The notes below the pieces were generated by a model. The model was not told the DNA's origin, made no database searches, and saw only the letters and a program-made list of their open reading frames with translations. This document shows positions 8,813 to 15,671 of a DNA stretch of 64,000 nucleotides, one piece after another. Position 1 is the first letter of the stretch. Each line of letters starts with the position of its first letter. The DNA lies in assembly GCA_965220205.1 (NCBI GenBank), contig OZ244812.1, positions 2,046,001 to 2,110,000 on the forward strand, written 5' to 3'. Source of the stretch: G965220205 sp965220205. GTDB taxonomy: Bacteria; Chloroflexota; Dehalococcoidia; Lucifugimonadales; Australimonadaceae. Both the position numbers and the translations under genes were made by a program.

Positions 8813-9603
8813 ACCCCCGCGAGCTCGCGGACCTTGGCGGCGGGGTCGGGCGACGTCATGAGCGCCTCGCCCACCAGGATGCCGTTCACGCCGGCCCGCT
8901 TCAGCGGCAGCACGTCCGCGGCCGACGACAGGCCGCTCTCCGCCACGACCAGCCGGCTCGGCGGTATGAGCGGCCGCAGGCGCAGCGACAACGACGTGTC
9001 CACCACGAACGTCTTCAGGTCGCGGTGGTTGACGCCGATGATCTCCGCTCCCGCGTTCAAGGCCACTTCGAGCTCCTCCTCGCTGTGGACCTCAACCAGC
9101 GCCTGCAGCCAGTAGCGCTGCGCCACGCTCAGCAACTCGCGGAGCTGCTCCGGGTCGAGCGCCGCGACGATCAGCAGGGCCGCGTCCGCGCCGTAGGCCC
9201 GCGCCTCGACGATCTGGTACGGGTCGAACAGGAAGTCCTTCCGCAGCACCGGCGCGGCCATCGGTCCGACAGCCTGCTTGACCGCTTGGAGGTGGTCGAG
9301 ACTCCCTTGGAAATGGTCGACCTCGGTCAATACCGAGATTGCGGCAGCGCCGTTCTCGGCGTACCGCACGGCCAGCGCCGCCGGGTCATAGTGCTCCGCG
9401 AGCACGCCCCTGGACGGCGACGCCTTCTTGACCTCGGCGATGAGCCGTACGCGGTCGCCCCACAGCACCCCGGAGAGGTTGAGCGGAAACGGCGCGCGCC
9501 TCGCCCGGGCCTCCAGCTCACCCAGCGGCGTCTCACGCTTGTGACGCGCCAACTCCGCCCGCTTGGCGTCGAGTATCTCGTCGAGGATCGTGCCTGTCGT
9601 CAT
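8809..9603 (-). CDS. trpC: indole-3-glycerol phosphate synthase
   Basis: TIM-barrel enzyme (264 aa) converting CdRP to indole-3-glycerol phosphate. Motifs IAEVKKASPSRG (catalytic Lys), VLRKDFLFDPYQ (second catalytic Lys) and GVNHRDLKTF are characteristic, and SGLSSAADV near the C-terminus binds phosphate. Not fused to trpF, which is a separate downstream gene. ATG at 9603, 12 bp after trpD. Confidence 0.96.
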   Translation of the reverse strand: MTTGTILDEILDAKRAELARHKRETPLGELEARARRAPFPLNLSGVLWGDRVRLIAEVKKASPSRGVLAEHYDPAALAVRYAENGAAAISVLTEVDHFQGSLDHLQAVKQAVGPMAAPVLRKDFLFDPYQIVEARAYGADAALLIVAALDPEQLRELLSVAQRYWLQALVEVHSEEELEVALNAGAEIIGVNHRDLKTFVVDTSLSLRLRPLIPPSRLVVAESGLSSAADVLPLKRAGVNGILVGEALMTSPDPAAKVRELAGV

Positions 9604-9615
9604 CAGGGGCCTCGA

Positions 9616-10650
9616 CTACTCCAGCGTCTGGCTCAGCTGAGCGAGCGCGCGCAGCTTCTCGAGCGCCGCTCCGCTCTCGATCGCCTCTCGCGCCAGCGAG
9701 ACCCCGGCGCGCAGGTCCGCAGCCCTACCCGCGACGACCAGCGCCGCCGCCGTGTTCAGCAGAACGATGTCCTGGGGGGCGCTCGAGCCGCTCCCCAGCG
9801 CTTGGAGGAACAACGCTGCATGGTCCGCCGACCCGGTCGGTTGGATGTCGCTCAGCGAAGAGCGCTGCAGTCCCGCGTCTTCGGGGGACACCGTGAATTG
9901 GCGGACCCGGCCGCCGGTCACCTCCCACACCTGCGACGCGGTTGTCGTCGTGAGCTCGTCGAGGCCGTCGTCCCCACTGACGACCCAGGAATGGCGCGTG
10001 CCCAGCTCGGCCAAGACATGGGCCATCATCTCGCCGAGCGCCGGACGCCCCTCGCCGCCCCCGGCCGGCGGCACGCCCAGCAGCTGGCGGCCGGCCCCGG
10101 CCGGGTTCGTCAGCGGCCCGAGCACGTTGAACACCGTGCGTACGCCCAGCTCCCGCCGGACAGGGCCGGCGAAGCGCATGGCAGGGTGGAACGCCGGCGC
10201 GAACATGAACCCGATGCCCACCTCGTCGATGCACCGCTTCACCGACTCCGGACTAAGCTCGAGCTTGACGCCATTGGCCTCGAGGATATCCGCGGCGCCG
10301 ACCGTGCCGGACGCGGCGCGATTGCCGTGCTTGGCGACCCTCACGCCCACAGCCGCCGCCGTCAGCGCGGACGCTGTCGAGATGTTGAAGGTGCCCATGC
10401 CGTCGCCGCCCGTGCCGACCACATCGACGAGGTCGCCGTCGGTGGGCACACGCAACGCCTTGGCCCGCATCACCTTGGCCATGCCGGTGATCTCGTCAAC
10501 CGACTCGCCCTTCATCCGTAGCGCGACGAGGAAGGCGCCGATCTGCGAGGGCGCAGCTTCGCCCGTCATAATCTCCTCGGCCACGCCCGCCGCCTCGTCC
10601 TGGGTGAGCGTCCCGCCCGACGTCAGCTTCCGCAATGCGTCCTGGATCAT
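9616..10650 (-). CDS. trpD: anthranilate phosphoribosyltransferase
   Basis: Transfers phosphoribose from PRPP to anthranilate; 344 aa from ATG at 10650, the usual length. The PRPP loop GTGGDGMGTFNIST is intact. The second conserved motif, normally KHGNR followed by SS-x-x-GSAD, reads KHGNRAASGTVGAAD, an unusual departure near the PRPP/Mg site. The start overlaps the stop of the upstream membrane-protein gene (ATGA). Confidence 0.93.
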   Translation of the reverse strand: MIQDALRKLTSGGTLTQDEAAGVAEEIMTGEAAPSQIGAFLVALRMKGESVDEITGMAKVMRAKALRVPTDGDLVDVVGTGGDGMGTFNISTASALTAAAVGVRVAKHGNRAASGTVGAADILEANGVKLELSPESVKRCIDEVGIGFMFAPAFHPAMRFAGPVRRELGVRTVFNVLGPLTNPAGAGRQLLGVPPAGGGEGRPALGEMMAHVLAELGTRHSWVVSGDDGLDELTTTTASQVWEVTGGRVRQFTVSPEDAGLQRSSLSDIQPTGSADHAALFLQALGSGSSAPQDIVLLNTAAALVVAGRAADLRAGVSLAREAIESGAALEKLRALAQLSQTLE

Positions 10651-11303
10651 TCCTGGACCTCCTCCCCCGCCCGCAGGGCAAGCTGAGCATCGTCGTCCAG
10701 CTCCGGCTGCCCTACGATGGACATCGCGAGCTCGCTCACGGCCTCCTCGCGCAACTCCGCCGTCTCGCCGCTCAGCCACCCGACCAGCGTGTCGTCTTCG
10801 ACCATCCCGACACCCTCGCTGACGCGCACGCGCACACCGCCAGCCTCCGGCTCGAGTTGCACGTCGACGACGCGGCGCACGCGCCTGGGGGGGTACCGCA
10901 GCTGCACGAGGCCGAACCCTCCGACGAGGACGTCGATGGTCATCAGCCATTCCAGCAGCGCGCGGTCAGTGACGCCGCTCACCATCATCAGCAGAATGAT
11001 GACCGTCAGCGCGACCCCCGCGCCGAGCAGGACTTTGCCGACGAGGCGCCGCCGCGCCTCCTGCACGAGGTCGCACACACCCACGATCGCAGACGCGCTA
11101 GGGCCGTCTACGCGGCACCCCTGTGCCGCCAGCAGGCCGCCTATGGCTTGGGCCAGCGCACCGGGCGACGCCGAGGGGTACGTCCGCTCCCATACGAACG
11201 GGAACTCGCCCCGCGCCGGACTCAGGCCCGCGACGTACTGGGGACGCCGGGGGAAGAGCGGGGCCATGAGCCTCCCGAATGCTGCTACAAGATCTCGAAG
11301 CAT
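10647..11303 (-). CDS. unknown membrane protein within the trp operon
   Basis: 218 aa, not recognised. The N-terminal ~90 residues are soluble and resemble a small alpha/beta domain; residues about 92-130 hold two hydrophobic stretches (LLGAGVALTVIILLMMVSGV and LMTIDVLVGGFGLVQL) that look like a transmembrane hairpin; the C-terminal ~80 residues are acidic. It begins 2 bp after the trpG stop and ends overlapping the trpD start, so it should be co-translated with the tryptophan enzymes. It could be a tryptophan-linked transporter accessory or a passenger; nothing in the sequence decides. Confidence 0.7.
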   Translation of the reverse strand: MLRDLVAAFGRLMAPLFPRRPQYVAGLSPARGEFPFVWERTYPSASPGALAQAIGGLLAAQGCRVDGPSASAIVGVCDLVQEARRRLVGKVLLGAGVALTVIILLMMVSGVTDRALLEWLMTIDVLVGGFGLVQLRYPPRRVRRVVDVQLEPEAGGVRVRVSEGVGMVEDDTLVGWLSGETAELREEAVSELAMSIVGQPELDDDAQLALRAGEEVQE

Positions 11304-11304
11304 C

Positions 11305-11886
11305 CTAGCGGTCCTTCCGCGCCGGCATCTCCAGGAAGTTTCGGAGCAGCGCCTTGCCTTCCTGGGTCATGATCGATTCCGGGTGGAATTGGACGCCCTC
11401 CACGGGATGAAAGCGGCGCCGGACGCCCATGATGACCCCACTCTCGGTCCAGGCCGTCACCTCGAGCTCCGGCGGCGCCGTTCCCGGCATGATGGCGAGA
11501 GAGTGATAGCGGATGCCCTCCAACGGGTTGGGCAGGCCAGAGAAGACGCCCTTGCCGTCGTGGTGGATCGCGCTGGTCTTGCCGTGGACGATCTCGCCGG
11601 CGGCCGCCACTACCGCGCCGTAGGCCGCGCCGATGCACTGGTGCCCGAGGCAGACGCCCAGGAGCGGCGTGGTCGGGCCGAAGCGGCGCACGACTTCCGT
11701 CGAGATTCCCGCCTCTGCCGGCGTGCACGGTCCCGGCGAAATCACGATGCGGTCGGGCGCCATGGCGTCGATCTCTTCGATGCTCACGGCGTCGTTGCGC
11801 ACGACCTCCACCTCGGCGCCCAACTCGGAGAGGAACTGGTAGAGGTTGTATGTAAAGCTGTCGTAGTTGTCGATCAACAGCAGCAT
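11305..11886 (-). CDS. trpG: anthranilate synthase component II (glutamine amidotransferase)
   Basis: Class I glutamine amidotransferase (193 aa) supplying ammonia to TrpE. The triad is present: nucleophile Cys in GVCLGHQCIG, and His/Glu in VQFHPESI. The N-terminal IDNYDSFTYNLYQ and SPGPCTPAEAG are the usual TrpG/PabA motifs. Placed between trpE and the rest of the trp operon, it serves TrpE; a dual role with para-aminobenzoate synthase is possible because this family is sometimes shared. Confidence 0.95.
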   Translation of the reverse strand: MLLLIDNYDSFTYNLYQFLSELGAEVEVVRNDAVSIEEIDAMAPDRIVISPGPCTPAEAGISTEVVRRFGPTTPLLGVCLGHQCIGAAYGAVVAAAGEIVHGKTSAIHHDGKGVFSGLPNPLEGIRYHSLAIMPGTAPPELEVTAWTESGVIMGVRRRFHPVEGVQFHPESIMTQEGKALLRNFLEMPARKDR

Positions 11887-11924
11887 GATTCCGTCCGTTC
11901 GGATTGTACCGGCGCTGCCGGGCC

Positions 11925-13403
11925 CTAGCTATCCGAGCGTCTCTCGGCCTCCTCGATCGCCCGCAGCAGGGCGCCCGCCTTCTGCAGCGATTCCCGGCGC
12001 TCGGCCTCGGGGTCGCTGTCGTACACCACGCCGCCGCCCGCCTGCAGATAGGCCGTCCCGTCCTTCACGACCATGGTGCGGATCGCGATCGCGGTGTCCA
12101 TGTTGCCCGAGAAGCTGAAGTACCCCACAGCCCCCGCGTAGAGGCCGCGGCGCTCCCCTTCGAGCTCCGCGATGAGCTCCATCGCCCGTATCTTCGGGGC
12201 GCCCGACACGGTGCCAGCGGGGAAACACGCCCGCAGCGCATCGTAGGAGGAGAGTCCCTCGGCGAGCTCCCCCGTGACGTGGGAGACGAGGTGCATCACG
12301 TGGGAGTAGCGTTCCACCTCGAGAATCTGCGGCACGCGCACCGTCCCCGGCGTGCTGACCCGGCCGATATCGTTGCGGCCGAGGTCCAGCAGCATCGTAT
12401 GCTCGGCGCGCTCCTTCTCGTCGGTGACGAGCTCGGCTTCGAGCGCCGCGTCCGCCGCCGCGTCGGCGCCCCGGCGCCGCGTCCCGGCGATGGGGTGCGT
12501 ATCGACGACGCCGTCCTCGACGCGCACGAGCAGTTCGGGCGAGGCGCCCACGATGTCGAAGTCGTCGAGGTGCACGTAGAACATGTAGGGCGAGGGGTTG
12601 ATCGCACGGAGCGCCCGGTAGATGTCGAAGGGCGCCGCGGTCACCGGGACCTCCAGCCGCTGCGACGGCACCACCTGGATCACGTCTCCGGCGATGACGT
12701 AGCGCCGTCCCGTCTCGACCATTGCGCGATACTCGTCCGGCGTCTTGTTCGAGGCGGGGGAGTCGAACGATCCGCCACCCTCCTGTGGCTCGTCGAGCGG
12801 GCCGGCGGAGGGCGTCAGCGGTTGCGCGAGCCTCGCCGCGAGCTCGTCGATACGCGCGACCGCCTTCGCGTACGCCTCGTCCGCCGCCGACTCGCCCTCG
12901 ACGAATGCGTGAGCCACGATCTGAATCCTGTGCTTCAGGTGGTCGAACACCACAATCGATTCGGTGAACAGGAACACGGCCTCGGGCAGGCCGTGGGGGT
13001 CGATCGGCGGCAACGGCACGCGCGGCTCGAAGTAGTGGGCGCACTCGTAGGCCAGGTAGCCGACCGCGCCGCCGAGGAAGCGCGGCAGACCCTCCACGGA
13101 CGCGATCCGGTACTTGCTCAGCTCCGCTTCGACGAGCGTCAGCGGGTCGCCAGCGCCGTCCGGGAGTCCCGGACCGCACCGCAGGGCCCGGTAGGGCTCC
13201 GTGCCCATGAAGCTGTACCGCGCCAGGCGCTCGCCGCCCTCCACGCTCTCGAACAGGAAGGAGTGCGGGCCGCGGGCAATCTTCAGGTAGGCGGACACCG
13301 GCGTCTCGAGGTCCGCGACAACGTCCCGGTACACCGGAATGAGGTTGGCGGAGCCCTGCGCAAGCTCCCTGAACTTCTCGATTGACGGATAGTAGTGCGC
13401 CAC
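11925..13403 (-). CDS. trpE: anthranilate synthase component I
   Basis: Chorismate-utilising enzyme that makes anthranilate with TrpG. The C-terminal catalytic half has the family motifs QVVPSQRLEVPV, SPELLVRVEDG, GTRRRG, ACFPAGTVSGAPK and GYFSFSGNMDTAIAIRT. A GTG at 13403 begins the sequence VAHYYPSIEKF that aligns with the usual TrpE start (492 aa); GTG at 13436 would add 11 residues. First structural gene after the T-box leader and its terminator. Confidence 0.94.
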   Translation of the reverse strand: MAHYYPSIEKFRELAQGSANLIPVYRDVVADLETPVSAYLKIARGPHSFLFESVEGGERLARYSFMGTEPYRALRCGPGLPDGAGDPLTLVEAELSKYRIASVEGLPRFLGGAVGYLAYECAHYFEPRVPLPPIDPHGLPEAVFLFTESIVVFDHLKHRIQIVAHAFVEGESAADEAYAKAVARIDELAARLAQPLTPSAGPLDEPQEGGGSFDSPASNKTPDEYRAMVETGRRYVIAGDVIQVVPSQRLEVPVTAAPFDIYRALRAINPSPYMFYVHLDDFDIVGASPELLVRVEDGVVDTHPIAGTRRRGADAAADAALEAELVTDEKERAEHTMLLDLGRNDIGRVSTPGTVRVPQILEVERYSHVMHLVSHVTGELAEGLSSYDALRACFPAGTVSGAPKIRAMELIAELEGERRGLYAGAVGYFSFSGNMDTAIAIRTMVVKDGTAYLQAGGGVVYDSDPEAERRESLQKAGALLRAIEEAERRSDS

Positions 13404-13473
13404 GAGGGCACGTCCTCGGCCGTGTTGCGGCCTCACGCTGAATCCTGTCCTGTCCCGCTATCCGGCGACAACA

Positions 13474-13748
13474 AAAGACCCCCGCTCCCAAAGGGGCGGG
13501 GGTTCCCACTGTGCCACCCTTCTTTCTCCCGCCGTTGCCGGAGGGAGCTCAGTCAGCGCGTCCTCCCATTGGGAAGGAGATGCTGCTCCGTCTGTATCGG
13601 GACGGTCCCGGCGGCGCCTACTGATCCCTTTCGGGACGTTCGGACCGCGGCTCAGGGGCCCATTCCTCCATCGCGCAGGCGCCGGTTCTCAGCTTCCCCG
13701 GCTCTCTGTAGCCTCGCCTGACGGACTACTCTTCCCCGTCGCAGCCTG
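13474..13748 (-). promoter_or_regulatory. Trp-specific T-box leader with intrinsic terminator
   Basis: On the minus strand the leader holds Stem I features (AGAGAGCCGGGG pairing back to GAGAACCGG; specifier-loop context GAATGGGCCCCTGAG), a T-box sequence AAGGGTGGCACAGTGGGA and then a GC hairpin followed by TCTTTT (13474-13503), i.e. a transcription terminator. The specifier codon is TGG (13660-13662, Trp). The T-box bulge reads TGGC, which pairs with a GCCA tRNA end; bacterial tRNA-Trp has discriminator G, so both recognition points agree on tRNA-Trp. Uncharged tRNA-Trp should favour the antiterminator and let trpE and the operon be transcribed. Confidence 0.92.
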
Positions 13749-13760
13749 ATTTTGCCCATC

Positions 13761-13790
13761 ATTATGGGGCGTGGCAGGGACGCCTGTCAA
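13761..13790 (-). promoter_or_regulatory. probable sigma-70-type promoter of the trp operon
   Basis: Minus strand: a perfect -35 TTGACA (13785-13790), 18-bp spacer and -10 CATAAT (13761-13766). Transcription would start near 13754, just upstream of the first T-box stem, which is the right place for the leader RNA. Confidence 0.75.
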
Positions 13791-13813
13791 CGCCGGGGGG
13801 GGGCTTCCTTCTA

Positions 13814-14113
13814 CTAGAAACCCCAGGGATCGTATTCCCGCCGGTTCTTGGCCACTTTCGCCTTGCGCGTCGCGACGCTCTTCGCCACTCCCTCGAACTT
13901 GGCAAGGGGAATCGCCTTGGCTGGCGGTAGCGTAGCGGGTAGGACGGCCTTGAACCGCTTGCGGAACTCTCCGTCGGTAAGCGCGCCTTTACGCGTATTG
14001 CACGGAGCGCAGAGCAGTTGCATGTTCTTCGGCGTTTCTTTGCCTCCCCGCGAGTGGGGCATCTTGTGGTCCACTTGCCCGTCACCCTCACGGAGCTTTA
14101 CCCCGCAGTACAT
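13814..14113 (-). CDS. HNH endonuclease-like protein, possibly 5'-truncated
   Basis: 99 aa from ATG at 14113, with an HNH-type core: QVDHKMPHSRGGKETPKNMQLLCAPCNTRKG (His of VDH, Asn of KNMQ, CxxC-like zinc pair). The same frame stays open upstream to a TAG near 14211 and encodes about 30 plausible residues (KDLRHKTQKGKG before the Met) but offers no ATG, GTG or TTG start. Only one Cys of the usual first zinc pair is present (MYCGVKL). This suggests a decayed or truncated mobile-element gene. Lone gene between the trp leader and glnA. Confidence 0.6.
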   Translation of the reverse strand: MYCGVKLREGDGQVDHKMPHSRGGKETPKNMQLLCAPCNTRKGALTDGEFRKRFKAVLPATLPPAKAIPLAKFEGVAKSVATRKAKVAKNRREYDPWGF

Positions 14114-14288
14114 GCCTTTGCCCTTCTGGGTCTTATGACGGAGATCCTTCCAATCTTTCAGTGAGACGCGCGGGCGCCTCTCGTCGCCGAAGAACGTCGC
14201 CTCTCCCTCCTATCCCCGCATCCACATGTAGTTAGCGCCGAGGCCGCCGCAGCTACCAACCTCGGCGTTTACCAATTCCCAGCTACTG

Positions 14289-15635
14289 CTACAGCGTCGG
14301 GAGGTAGCGGTCGAGCTCGAAGTCGGTCACGGCCGAGGCGTAGGCGGTCCACTCGATGCGTTTGTTGCGCAGCAGGCTGCGGAAGGTGTGCTCGCCCAGC
14401 GCGGAGCGCAGCAACTCGCTGTGTTCAGCGAGCACGAGCGCCTCGTATAGGCTCCCCGGCAGCTTGGCGATGCCGCGCTCCTCGCGCTCCGCCTCCGTCA
14501 TCAGCGCGACGTCGGTCTCGGAGGCCGGGACGGGCGCGTAGCCCCGCTCTATGCCGGCGAGACCGGCGGTGAGGATCACGGCGAACGTGAGGTACGGGTT
14601 GCAGGCAGGGTCGGGCAGCCGGTACTCGATGCGGACCGAGGCGTCGCGTCCCGGCCGGTAGGACGGCACACGGACGAGGTCGGACCGGTTCACCGTTGCC
14701 CACGACATGTACGCGGGCGCCTCGAACCCCGGCACCAGCCGCTTGTACGAGTTCACCCATTGGTTGCAGACGCAGGCGATCTCGGGCGAGTGGCGGAGGA
14801 GGCCTGCGATGAACTGCCGCGCCGTCTCCGACAGCTTGTCGGGGTCGGCGGGGTCGTAGAACGCATTCGCGTCGCCCTGGAAGAGCGACATGTGGACGTG
14901 CATGCCGCTGCCGTTCTGGTCCTGCAACGGCTTGGGCATGAACGTGGCGTAAACCCCCCTGCCCATCGCGACTTCCTTGACCACCTGGCGATAGGTCATG
15001 ACCGTGTCGGCCATCGTCAGCGCGTCGGTGTGGCGCAAGTCGATCTCGTGCTGTGATCTCGCGACCTCGTGGTGGCTGTACTCGACGGGGATCCCCATCT
15101 GCTCGAGGATCAACACCGTGTCGCGCCGCAAGTCGGAGGCGCCGTCCAGCGGCGTCGTAAGGTCGAAGTAGCCCCCCACGTCCAAGGGCTCCAGCGGAGG
15201 CGTCGAACTCTTGAAGTAGAAGTGCTCGATCTCGGGGCCCACCTGGAACGTGTAGCCGAGGCTCGCCGCCCGTTCGAGCGTGCGCTTCAACACGGCGCGC
15301 GGGTCTCCTTCGAACACGCCGCCGGCGGGCCGCTCCACGTCGCAGAACATGCGCGCCACGGCGTTCTGCCGAGGGCGCCACGGCAGAATCGAGAAGGTCG
15401 TCGGATCGGGCCTCGCCACCATGTCGCTCTCGTCGAGACGGGCGAACCCTTCGACGGCCGAGCCGTCGAACGCCATGCCGTACTCGAGAGCGCCTTCGAG
15501 CTCCGCTTCCGTGATGGCGAAGCCCTTCAGGTTCCCGAGGATGTCGGTGAACCAGAGCCGGATGAACTTAACGTCGTTCTCTTTCGCCGAGCGGAGAACG
15601 TACTGGCGCGCGTCGTCAGCCCGCGTCGTGGCCAT
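14289..15635 (-). CDS. glnA: glutamine synthetase, type I
   Basis: Makes glutamine from glutamate, ammonia and ATP (448 aa). Metal and substrate motifs are visible: EIEHFYF, NGSGMHVHMSL, the Asn/Lys region VNSYKRLVPGFEAP and the arginine-rich RDASVRIEYRLPDPACNPYL. The usual adenylylation Tyr motif near the C-terminus of the beta type (NLYDLP) is absent, so it resembles the GSI-alpha type, normally controlled by feedback rather than adenylylation. Good ribosome site (AGGAGGGG) before ATG at 15635. ppdK lies directly upstream on the same strand. Confidence 0.95.
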   Translation of the reverse strand: MATTRADDARQYVLRSAKENDVKFIRLWFTDILGNLKGFAITEAELEGALEYGMAFDGSAVEGFARLDESDMVARPDPTTFSILPWRPRQNAVARMFCDVERPAGGVFEGDPRAVLKRTLERAASLGYTFQVGPEIEHFYFKSSTPPLEPLDVGGYFDLTTPLDGASDLRRDTVLILEQMGIPVEYSHHEVARSQHEIDLRHTDALTMADTVMTYRQVVKEVAMGRGVYATFMPKPLQDQNGSGMHVHMSLFQGDANAFYDPADPDKLSETARQFIAGLLRHSPEIACVCNQWVNSYKRLVPGFEAPAYMSWATVNRSDLVRVPSYRPGRDASVRIEYRLPDPACNPYLTFAVILTAGLAGIERGYAPVPASETDVALMTEAEREERGIAKLPGSLYEALVLAEHSELLRSALGEHTFRSLLRNKRIEWTAYASAVTDFELDRYLPTL

Positions 15636-15671
15636 CGTGACGCCCCTCCTCTCCCATGCGCAGCTGAATGC

